Source: Symsagittifera roscoffensis (taxonomy: Eukaryota; Xenacoelomorpha; Acoela; Convolutidae). From it: a stretch of DNA of 64,000 bases. Each line of letters starts with the position of its first letter. Within the stretch, counting starts at the first letter, position 1. Positions 1-9,444 of this stretch are shown here, piece after piece. The position numbers were made by a program, and so were the translations under genes. The notes beneath the pieces were generated by a model. The model worked only from the letters and a program-made list of their open reading frames with translations. It did no database searches and was not told where the DNA came from. The stretch is taken from the NCBI RefSeq assembly GCF_963678635.1, contig NC_087069.1, positions 43,726,688 to 43,790,687 of the forward strand, in the 5' to 3' direction.

Positions 1-1190
1 TGTTCCATGTGAACTTTTTGCCTTGGTGTCTCATTAATTGTTGCATCGGTTATACCTTGTCCGCATAGCCCTTGATGAATTCCCTGTAGTAGTTCGCAAA
101 ACCCAGGAAGCTCATCAACTGGTGTTCCGTTTTTGGCGATTTCCAAGTTAGAACTGCTTCTACTGCATTTGGATCCGTGCCTGTCCACCATCCTGTCCAA
201 GTATTTTATCGAATCCTTGAGTATCTCGCACTTTGATGGCTTACACTTTAGCCCCGACCTCTTCATACATGCAAACACCTCGTCCAGTCGCTCGATGTGG
301 TCTTCTAGTGTGGGCGTCGCTATTACCACGTCACCCACATAGCACATTACCAGATTGCCATACTTCTTTGTCACACCTATCAGCGCATGTGCCATCAACC
401 ATTGAAATGTAGCTGTGGCATTGCAAAGACCAAACGGCATCCGTTTCCATTGAAACAGCCCCAACTCGCAAGCGAACCCTGTTTTGTCCCTGTCTTGCTT
501 CCTCAGCGGGACCTGCCAGAAGGCCGAACCTAAATCAAGAGTCGTAAAAAATTTTGTGTCACCTAACTTCGAGAGGCTCTCGTCAATCTTAGATATGGGA
601 TAGGCATTCTTCACCGTAACGGAGTTCAGATACCGAAAATCACAGCAAAACCTCAATTGGTCGCCTTTCTTTTATGCCATCACTACTCCACACGCCCACG
701 GTGACTTGGATGGTTCTATCATGTCATACTCTAGTAATATCTCTATTTCTTTCCTACATGCCTCTGATTTGTGTGGGGTCATGCGCCTCGCCCCCTCCCT
801 GTGTGGTACTGCATTCTCTTCAAGTTCTATTTCATGCTCAACAAAAATACAACACCCGATGTCTGCCTTATGTCTCGAAAAAACTTCCTCGTTCCGCTCT
901 AGTACGTCCTTGATGGCCTCGAGCTGTTCGTCCGTCATCTTGCCCCTTAAATGTTCGATCTCCGGTAGAAAAGGCTTATCACTCTGCATTTCATCTAGTG
1001 TGGGCCGTTCCGGAAAATTCGAACAGCTCGAGAGTCCATCATCTGTCTCTGACTTAAGTGATTTCACAAGACCTGATGAACATTTTTTCTTCAATCGTCT
1101 CAAGATACAAATTTTGTCCCTATGATTGGGACAATCAACATCTTCATTTGGTTTTGAATTTTCAGTCATTTCATATCGAGTTTTAATGGG
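1..1190 (-). pseudogene. Element A reverse transcriptase, N-terminal part, inactivated
   Basis: Minus-strand translation aligns closely with the RT of element B (20545-22809). The region from about 1190 down to 672 is open (165 codons) and covers the pre-RT linker up to the start of the fingers. It then meets a TAA at about 672-674, where B has a lysine codon in the same place. Beyond that stop the RT similarity continues to the window edge, including the LDLGSAFWQV block. The active-site motif, read from about 335-350, is YVGD rather than the YVDD seen in B, so one catalytic aspartate is lost. Frame is lost again near 170. Known for the family: both aspartates of YxDD are needed for polymerisation. 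I infer a dead RT. Confidence 0.85.
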
Positions 1191-1199
1191 TAAAGCATA

Positions 1200-2432
1200 T
1201 TACAGCTTCCTCCCCATCTGTATCGTGATGGGTATATCAAGAGTATTCAACAAGACACTGACGCAGAGACCGCTCTTGGTTATCGAGAAGGATCTTCCTA
1301 AAACAGCAGCACTTTGACTATTAGGATTTAAAACTATGCATACTTGCTTGTTGTCACTTAGTTCATTGTAATTTTTCATTCGCAAGCTTACCATTGCCGC
1401 TTCGTTCGCCTTCAGCCTCACCTTCCTACTCAAGAATACCGGTGCCTTATTTTCATTCGCTATTATTAAATTTACCGGTTTAATTGCGTACCTCTTATCC
1501 GGGTTCCGTATCCTGAACATCGCATTGCTTAAATCAATTGTTACGTCGAAGTTCCTGATGAAGTCTCTGCCTAAAATGAACTGGTCAGACTTATCTAGGT
1601 TTTTTACCACAAGAAAGCTCATCCACAGATTGCGTTCCCCCAGATTTAGGGCTATTATTGGTGTTCTGCCTAGCACCCGCAGCGCCCCTTTGTTTGCAGC
1701 TGACAACCGTATTCTCGAGTCTATCAAGTCATCTTTGTCGAAGCTCATTCGTTCCCAAGTTTCGATTGGTATTACACTCAAGACCGCTCCAGTATCGAGT
1801 AACCCACGCAACTGAGTCTTCTTGCCACTTAGGTCAAGCACATGTGCTGATACGTCTGCCTCCGTCCCGATGTGCATTGCATCTTCCTCCAGCATAGCAC
1901 AGTGTCCAATCGATCTCACCTTTAGTTCTTCTTTGCCCACGTAGATCTGCCCCACTAGATCTTCATCACATGTTATCATTGTTTTCGTGTAGATGTTTAT
2001 CCCATCTATATTCAACATCACCTCATGCGGACCATAAGCTTCTGTATATCTGTTGTCCACACGGACCGACTTGCTGCCACCTCTCGTGAGTAGCGCCCTC
2101 AAGGCTCTAGAAATCGTCTGTAGGCTTATCGCACACACGTAATCTGTGTATACGTCGATGTGCATTATTGTCTGGTCGCTGGGTTCGCTTAAGTTCCTTG
2201 TCACCTCATGACCACCTACAGTGATTATTGACATTATCCTGGCTCCGATTTTCGTTATGCCGAATGGCTTTCCCGTCACCATTTTCAGAGTGTTGCAATT
2301 TCCACTCTTTGTCGACCCTGCTACAGCTTCTGGCACTGGCACCGAGCAACTTAACGTCTCATCCAATCTCTGTCTGTCGATCACTTGCTTCAACCGTTGC
2401 TCTATTTCCTTCGTCGCTAGGTCCTGTTTCAC
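1200..2432 (-). pseudogene. Element A retropepsin-type protease region
   Basis: This 410-codon reading frame is the counterpart of the B protease (22751-24001) and is similar along its length. It has the aspartic-protease motif DTGA in the context LLDTGAVLSVIP, followed by a typical ILGRDF block. The frame ends at a TAA at about 1200-1202. Beyond the stop, the same frame continues directly into the RT linker. In A, therefore, protease and RT lie in one frame and are separated only by this stop. In B the two are offset by one base instead. Family role: cleaves the Gag-Pol polyprotein. The start codon is not clear, and the frame is open a little upstream. Confidence 0.8.
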
Positions 2433-2601
2433 CTTGTTAATCGCCTCTGACGCCGCTTTCTCATAATTTATTTCTAGGGCATTCCTGACCGTGGCCTCTA
2501 TCGCACTATTAATTAACTTGCGTTACAGTCATCACTGTCTTCGTTGGCAGTTCCGTACTCGGTGCTTCCAAGTGTTTTGTTTCAAACTCAGTTTGTCTAT
2601 T

Positions 2602-4768
2602 TCACTGATTCTGCACCGCCGCTAATGCCAATTTATGCTTGGGGTGACTCTGGTTCTTGACTGCCTCCCAAAACAAAGGACAGTCCATCCTGAAGTGCCC
2701 CTCCTGATTGCAGAAGAAGCATCTTGCACCTATTTTGATGATTAAGCCACTATAGTACTCGTGTTCCTCCATCTGGCTCATATCTTCCTCATCTGGTGCA
2801 TATCCCAGACTCTTCATACCCTGCTTGTATGTTGTGCAATCCGCCACGTGATGATCAGCTGACCCGCAGTTCGCGCATGATCTACGTTTGTCCATGTCAT
2901 CTCTAGGCTTGTACCATGACGAACTTTGTGGTTGGCTCCCCCCATGCATGTTCCTGTTATCCGAATATGTGTGTTTCTTGGGCTTTATTAACATGTACTC
3001 TCTTGACTTCTGTCTCATCTCTTCTGGAGTCGGTGCATTGTCTTTCAAAATGTGTAGTACGTTGCTAACATTGTTCTCAAGTCATCACTTTTTACCCCAT
3101 CAATGAACTTTGAGGCGATGCTAAAGTTTCTTCTGTTCGTTGACTCTTCCGGATCACTTCTTCGTCTCAAGCTCTCGAGATCATCTAGGAACCGATCAAT
3201 CGATTCATCGTCCCTTTGCCTTCTCTTTTCAAATCGCATCATCGCTTGATGACCCTTCAAGCCTGACCCGAATCGATTCAACAATATCTCGAAGAGTTTA
3301 TCCGCAGTGTCGCGTTCCTCTTCCTTCTTCGCAACCACGCATTTCAACGCCGTGCCTTCTAAGTTGCTGAGTATTGCTGTGCATGCTTGTCTCTCATCGT
3401 TCAAGTTGTCTTGTTCCAAATGTAATCTCATGACTTCTACCCAAGTATCAATGCATCCGTCTGAATCATCCTTGAATTCTTTCGGTTTTTTGGAAGTTTT
3501 TCCTAGATTTGCTACCTCCTCTGTCACTCGAGTCGGTGTTCCTCGTGGCGAAGGCTTTTAGTGTCCTGTTCATCATCTCCCAGGTGCTTGCCCACGTCAT
3601 AGCATCCGGTCCCACGTTATTGTGAGTCGTGGAATCCCCTGAACCACTCGTCGTATTTGCTCTTCCACTTTTCATAATTGCTTTGCCCCCCCGGTGCTGT
3701 GCTCGTCGCATCCCGGGGTAATGGTAACGGTGTTGATTGCCGTTTGTTCCGTTGTGGTTCCACGAAGTCAACTCTGTTGCCTTGCGTTTGATCCGCTGCC
3801 GGCCTGTCCTGTGACGTACAGTTTCTCAAGATGGCGTCTAGTTTTGCCTGTATTGCACATGAACTCTCAGCCTGGTCCCTACTCATTGTGTCCATTCTCG
3901 TTTCCAGACTCCCCAACTGGCTGTTCACTGCGTCATACCGTTGCTTCATCTCTTGCATGTCTTTTTTGATGTTCTTGCCTCGCTCTCCATCAGTGGCATC
4001 TACTTTGTCTGACATCTGTTGAAGCTTTTCCTCTGTTGCTTTCGCCAGATTGAAATAGTTGTCCAGGTACTCGTGTTTGTTGTATCTTAATTCTTTCTTT
4101 ATCACCTCTCTATCCTCCTCGCTGTGCTTCAGTCTCTTATCGATCTGATCTAGCTTCGCCATCAGATCGCCCAGCTCAAGAGAAGTTGTTGTTTCATGGT
4201 CAGATGTTGCCCTGTTGTTGGCTGCTGCTCCTTGTTTAACCTGGTCTTCGTCTTGGTTGGTCTCTGTCGTTTTCGTGGAAACTGTTCCAAATGTTTTGCC
4301 TTTCTCGGCTTTCGGTTCCTCCGTCACTATGTCTCTTGATTTCATCCCGACCATCATTGCCAACCTTTCAGTAAATGACGTTCTTTTTACTTGAGACTCG
4401 TCCTTTACCGTTTCTGGCCTGTTGCCTGTTGTGTCCTCCACAGTGTCTATCGGCGAGAACTCCATCGACTTTTGATTTGGTTTCTCTGCATTCGGCATCG
4501 GTGTCGACTCCGTCGTCTTCTTCTCCACCTCATCCACACTCTGGTCTGGTGTTTCTAGGTCAATCTCGTTGGCGGGTTCCGCTTGTTTCCCTTCCGCGCC
4601 CTCTTTTGTCTTGTTCTCTCTAGTACTCCTTGTGTTGACCATGCTAACTGAAAAGTTCTTCTTGGTTTTTCTTGGGCCAACCGATGTCATTTTTCCTAGC
4701 GACGAGTTATATTTTGTCTTGGATTCAGTGGCTCTTTTTTCAGCTATCGGTACCCTGCTCCGTCTCAT
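2602..4768 (-). pseudogene. Element A gag, broken by frameshifts
   Basis: The ATG at 4766-4768 opens a gag matching the intact 745-residue B gag. Here it is spread over four overlapping frames: 4768-3617, 3771-3466, 3527-3045 and 3048-2602. Each switch implies a small indel. The N-terminal third is charged and predicted coiled-coil. The middle carries the capsid-like segment (FIDGVKSDDLRTMLATYY region). The end carries two CX2CX4HX4C zinc knuckles (CANCGSADHHVADC and CFFCNQEGHFRMDC). Gag normally forms the particle and binds RNA. Three frame changes within 2.2 kb make a functional product unlikely. Confidence 0.85.
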
Positions 4769-5046
4769 GATTTTTATTTACAACTGATTCTAATTACAAT
4801 ATTGCTATTTACAAAATCCTGTTCTAAAACTTAAAAATTTTCGATAATAAAAAGAAAAACTACTTTCCTATTCCTTATAAGATTCATTAAAATTTTACTA
4901 ATTCGTGATCCCAACAGTATGCGATCTATCGCGATTTAACGTTCCGACTAGTCCTATTGCTTTTGATTCCGTTATTTCGACCTGTCTTGAGACGCTTTAG
5001 TACCGTCACACCACTTCTTCGTGCTGTCCCAATACTTCTACGTACT
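4769..5046 (-). other. Element A leader, segment next to gag
   Basis: AT-rich untranslated leader between the gag ATG and the 14 bp tandem array. It resembles the matching part of element B (26326-26629) but is diverged. No gene is seen. Confidence 0.6.
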
Positions 5047-5790
5047 GTCCCAAGCTTTCTCTCTACTGTCCCAAGACTACTGTCCCAAGACTACTGTCCC
5101 AAGACTAGTGTCCCAAGACTACTGTCCCAAGACTACTGTCCCAAGACTACTGTCCCAAGACTACTGTCCCAAGACCACTTTCCCAAGACTACTGTCCCAA
5201 GACTACTGTCCCACGACTACTGTCCCAAGGCTAGTGTCCCAAGACTCCTGTCCCAAGACTACTGTCCTAAGACTACTGTACCAAGACCACTGTCCCAAGA
5301 CCAGTGTCCCAAGACTACTGTCTCAAGACCACTGTCCCAAGACCACTGTCCCAAGACTTTTGTCCCAAGACTACTGTCTTAAGACTACTGTCCATAGACC
5401 ACTGTCCCAAGACTACTGTCCCAAGACTACTGTCCCAAGACCACTGTCCCAAGACCAGTGTCCCAAGACTACTGTCTCAAGATCACTGTCCCAAGACCAC
5501 TGCCCCAAGACTTTTGTCCCAAGACTACTGTCTTAAGACTACTGTCCATAGACCACTGTCCCAAGACCAGTGTCCCAAGACCACTGTCCCAAGACCACTG
5601 TCCCAAGACCAGTGTCCCACGACCGCACCGTCCCAAGACTGCACTGTCCCAAGACCGTACCGTCCCAAGAGTGTACTGTCCCAAGACCGCACCAAGACTG
5701 ATCTGGCCCAAGACTGTCCCAAGACTGCACCGTCCCAAGACCGTCCCCAGACTGCACTGTCCCAAGACTTCTTCGGTACTATCCCAAGAC
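5047..5790 (-). repeat. 14 bp minisatellite in element A leader
   Basis: About 50 copies of a 14 bp unit, on the plus strand ACTACTGTCCCAAG with variants (ACC/AGT, AAGGC, TTAAG). The end near 5790 is more degenerate. Because 14 is not a multiple of 3, every frame reads through as a repeating peptide, and this produces several long but spurious reading frames on both strands. The same array lies at the same place in element B, so it is an inherited part of the leader rather than a local expansion. Confidence 0.95.
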
Positions 5791-6840
5791 TTGTCACCAA
5801 GTGTCTGGATAGTAGGATTTCTTCCTCTTCGTTGTGGGGACTCTTGAACCACTGTACCGTGTACCACCACTTGAGCTCTAGTAAAAATTTTCCCAAAAAC
5901 CCTATCTTAATGGCCAAAAGCTTCAAATACTGACCCCCCTGTTTTTATCTCCCTTTCGTTGTTTCAGGCAATTTGAAATTCAACTTCTTCGCACGCATTT
6001 TGTGTTTACCTGTTCGTTCAAATACCAATAACAAATTGTCACCGAAACGTAAAATTTTAAACAGGAAAAATTATAAAAACAGAGAGATGATCCCACCTAA
6101 AATTCAAAGCTGACAGATGTCAACCTTCTTCCGAAAAAACCGTCTGGTACCCGATTGCCACGCGTTTTCCTCCCCCTGCTAACGATCTTATGGGGTATCA
6201 CAAAAACTGTCTATGTCCGTTCCCCCCTACCGATCCGACCAGGGAACCTACCTCAATTCGATGTTAAATTTGGATATCCGCTTCTTATAACCGACGCGTG
6301 TCAGAATCCAATGTAACTAAATTGACGATGCCGATCAATTAGTTACTCTAATGTTTCCCCCCTTTTTACACTTTACAACCACCAACCTCTAACCTAACCA
6401 GCCCCCCTTCTGACCTCCCCCCTCTTTAGCCCCCCTCTTAAGCCGAAAATTCCCTTAAGCGCCGGGTGCTAAACCTCTCGAGAGAAAACGTAGACTTGTT
6501 TCCAGGCCTGCTTGAGTAAAAACTTCCTCAAAACAATGGGGTTCCGCTTATCCAATTTTACACTTATTTCCTATAATGTAATGTGGATTCTAACGATACC
6601 CGTTTGACCAAATTGAGAACGCCCCCGTCCTCTCTTGTTGCTCTGGTCGTGCTGGATGTCTCCTTGACGTGCACTGCACTTTTCACCAGCACCACCTTCC
6701 TACTTGGCTGGTCACCTCTTCCAGTCAAGTCTCCTAGCGGTTCAGCTCAATCCTTGTGAACCACTTTCCCACTCGGCTGGTCACCTCTTCCAGTCAAGTC
6801 TCCTAGTGGTTCAGTTCAATCCTTGTGAACCACTTTCCCA
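5791..6840 (-). other. Element A leader, upstream segment with 69-70 bp repeats
   Basis: Non-coding leader homologous to 27391-28450 of element B. Shared blocks include CTGGTACC...ATTGCCACGCGTTTTCC and CGCCGGGTGCTAAACCTCTC. It ends with two copies of a 69-70 bp unit containing GGCTGGTCACCTCTTCCAG (cores at about 6706 and 6775). A third unit is cut at 6840 by the nested element B and resumes at 29856. Confidence 0.75.
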
Positions 6841-7747
6841 TGTAACATTCGTCTACTGCAGTCACACATGAGGCTTAAGAAAAATAGGCCCTATAACCAT
6901 TGGCTCAAGAGTCAGGGACACTATCTCTTGTGTTTTTCTACCTCAAATCAGTCGGAGCCAATTCGGTTCGTCAGTGACATGAGACCACGACCCGTTACAG
7001 CTTAAAGGCTACTACCAAAATATCCCCCACTCTAGAATTAATAACGTCCCCATACTTAGGTCTCTAGATACCCAAAATACATGAATGCCGTTAAAAACCG
7101 GGTCGGAACAATCCGTTAAGTTACTTTTTATTAGACAGTGGAACTTTGATCCATTTCAGATGGATCAACCTAAAACTCGCCTTACCTCAACATAACAATT
7201 ATAAAACACACTCTAGAAATTTAAATTGGTACTCACATTGTAGCACGCTCAAGAATTGGGAGTAATTAAGTCGGTAAGCAACTCAAGAATTAAATAATGT
7301 AACTGAATGAGTTTAATGTTTGTCAGTTTCAACAACAGGAATAAGTTTGTACTCTAGAATGCAGTTTTATGTGGACCATTGGGACACTCAAGCTGTCCAC
7401 CTTTCCACCGAAGGTTCACTCTGGTCTAGTTTAGAATAATACTCCAGTCAAGTCACAATAATCCAGTTCGTGGGAATACACTTGTCTCTGTTTCGAATGG
7501 GACAGCTCTACTCTAGATTATTACTGTGACGGAAATTGCGAATAGCAATTTCCTAGTGATTTTTCTTGCAACTTTCCCGCGATTGTTACTCGATTGTTCT
7601 GATTTCTCTTTTTCAGTTTTCAGTTATCGCGAGAAAATCGTTTATGACAGGCTCCATTCGAATTTTTGAAAAATTAAATTTCACTCCAAAATCAAGTGTT
7701 TTTTGCTTCTCTCAAGGTCAAACTTCCAAATATGACCGAATGGCACA
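6841..7747 (-). repeat. Element B 3' LTR
   Basis: 907 bp. On the sense strand it begins TGTGCCATTCGG and ends GAATGTTACA, so it has TG...CA termini. It aligns along its whole length with 28948-29855 at about 98 percent by eye, and with 30398-31287 at lower identity. It contains a conserved short palindrome at 7531-7553. Confidence 0.9.
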
Positions 7748-7760
7748 TACTCCCCGGACT
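7748..7760 (-). other. Polypurine-type tract before the element B 3' LTR
   Basis: On the sense strand, CCGGGGAGTA directly precedes the LTR start TGTGCCA. A purine run in this place is the usual plus-strand primer of LTR elements. It is short, so this is a positional inference. Confidence 0.5.
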
Positions 7761-8175
7761 CGAGATCGATGTCCTCATCGCGTGCTGTCGTCTGCCAGTG
7801 AGTCCCCGAAAACCGAGTGTTGCTCAAGGTACAGTGCCAGTGGTCATTTACAGAAGTTTGCAGCAGACTTAAGCTTATCTACACCCCAAAATTCACGGCC
7901 ATGTAAAATTTTCACACTATCGCTGAACAGCAATCAAAATCTGCACATACCTGCACCTATGAATTCTCGCTTTTCAAGCCAATTAATTAAAATTTCTTTT
8001 GTCCCATTCAATTAGGAAATTGTCATGCAGCATTTTGATTTATATAATAGATATAGCATATTAATAACAATATCTGTTTAGTTAAAATTTCTTTTTCGTG
8101 AACCCAGGTTTCACCCGGATCCACACTCAAGCCCCCCTTCCCTCTCAAGACTCAAGATCCATTCGAACCATCCAC
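7761..8175 (-). other. Element B 3' untranslated region
   Basis: Non-coding sequence between the last coding segment and the polypurine tract. I see no conserved gene in it on either strand. Confidence 0.5.
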
Positions 8176-9444
8176 TCATCTCGCACTCTTCGCCTTGGAG
8201 GTGCTGCACCCTGAAGTACTAGATACGGCAAACTGTCTCAACAGTTCTTCTCCATCATCGGAGCTAATCACGATCTCCTCCCAAGCCTTCAGCTGTTCAT
8301 AGGATCGCATCCATTCTCTTTGGTCCTGCAACCTCTTTGCCTGGTTGGGTAGTGCCTTCACCCTAGATTCCCGGTTCAAACAAAAGGAGTTGTGCAGGCT
8401 CAAGCTCACGTTCTTCGCCAGGTCCTCCTCTAGTATCGATTCCCTCGCTTTGGTATTGTCTCTAGACATTTTACCCACTCTCTTCCATCCTGTCGTGATC
8501 GCATTTCGATGGGTTAACAGGGGTCTCTTGAAAGCTTCCGGCCCAATCTCGGCCTGGAACTGTCGATACTCCTTTTGATGCTTTCTCATGTGATTTTTCG
8601 TTGTCATGTACAACCAAGACGTCAGCGTCGCCCGAAACCATGGAAAGTACCTCAAACGGCTCCATACGTGTCTGACTTCCGTTGGTATGGCGAATTTTTT
8701 GCACGCAGTCTCAAACAACTCTAGTCTCCTGCTGTAGTCTATCGCATATATTGACTCAGCCGTTGGCGTCGTCGCTTCCCGATACTTCGTTATATTCTCT
8801 TCTATCCATCTCAGAGCCAACATCGTACTCACTACTAAGAGCGTCACCTTCTGCCGGTGATCCGGTAGTCCGATCGACCGAATTTCTTCCATATCCCACA
8901 CCAGGCAAAGGTTCTTGTGATCTGGATACCACACCGTTTGTGCCAAACAGTGGCATGGGCATTCTCCATGGGTGATCTCAATGCTCCTGAGGTTACGCTC
9001 CCCCGAGGCTTCCAAGAGAGGCTCAAGCTCTATCATTTTCTCATGCATCGTGTCGTTATCTTCCATGTTTGGAGCACCTCCCACAGGTTTTCCGATCACG
9101 TTTTGTCTCTCGTGATCGCTTGTGTTCTCACTCTCCAACTTCAAAAGTTCTTCTCCCCAGATTTCACTCAAGTCATCTCTCAATTCTTTTGGTACTGTCC
9201 CCCTGATTTTTCTCAACAACTTGTGCGAGTGATGCGATATCCGAGCCAACCTCACGCACTTGGGCACTGAGAAGGCCTTGTCCATCAATATTCTCTGGCT
9301 GGATGCTTCCACCATCGCCATGTGCAGTGGGTAGTGGCTTCCGCACAAATTGGCCATCATCGATCCTATCAGGGATTTTGCGTTCAATGGCAGGCCATAA
9401 GCTTCGCTCATGGGAAACCCCATTTCCGCCTCGAGACCAACCTT
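8176..9444 (-). CDS. Element B extra polyprotein, C-terminal segment (unknown)
   Basis: 415 codons from ATG 9423 to the stop at 8176. The frame is also open upstream to a TAG at 9445-9447, and above that stop the 972-codon frame is in the same register. This is therefore most likely the C-terminal part of one long polyprotein cut by a single nonsense codon. I do not recognise the family. Visible features are a CPCHC cysteine/histidine cluster near residue 160, a mostly helical and charged composition, aromatic-rich stretches (RYFPWFRATLTSWLY), and a Ser-rich basic tail. No membrane segment is convincing. Its position, last before the 3' LTR, is where an envelope gene sits in some elements, but nothing resembling a signal peptide or fusion glycoprotein is seen. 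Confidence 0.6.
   Translation of the reverse strand, partial: KVGLEAEMGFPMSEAYGLPLNAKSLIGSMMANLCGSHYPLHMAMVEASSQRILMDKAFSVPKCVRLARISHHSHKLLRKIRGTVPKELRDDLSEIWGEELLKLESENTSDHERQNVIGKPVGGAPNMEDNDTMHEKMIELEPLLEASGERNLRSIEITHGECPCHCLAQTVWYPDHKNLCLVWDMEEIRSIGLPDHRQKVTLLVVSTMLALRWIEENITKYREATTPTAESIYAIDYSRRLELFETACKKFAIPTEVRHVWSRLRYFPWFRATLTSWLYMTTKNHMRKHQKEYRQFQAEIGPEAFKRPLLTHRNAITTGWKRVGKMSRDNTKARESILEEDLAKNVSLSLHNSFCLNRESRVKALPNQAKRLQDQREWMRSYEQLKAWEEIVISSDDGEELLRQFAVSSTSGCSTSKAKSAR

Larger units (their letters stand above)
1..6840 (-). mobile_element. Older giant Ty3/gypsy element A, left part (RT, protease, gag, leader)
   Basis: This stretch carries, in minus-strand order, leader, gag, protease and the start of reverse transcriptase. 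It is closely related to element B at 17.5-29 kb, with the same gene order and easily aligned proteins, but has many frameshifts and stops. It runs off the left edge. At 6840 it stops abruptly in the middle of a 69-70 bp leader repeat unit, exactly where the LTR of element B begins. The missing rest of that unit, followed by the primer-binding region and a 5' LTR, is found at 29856-31287. I therefore read 1-6840 and 29856-31287 as one element split by a nested insertion. Confidence 0.85.

Noticed and set aside
4957-5933. Several 130-210 codon open frames on both strands with repeating SQDYCPKT / LGTVVLGQ peptides
   Set aside because: They are translations of the 14 bp minisatellite, open in every frame because the unit lacks stops. 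There is no start, composition or conservation typical of a gene.
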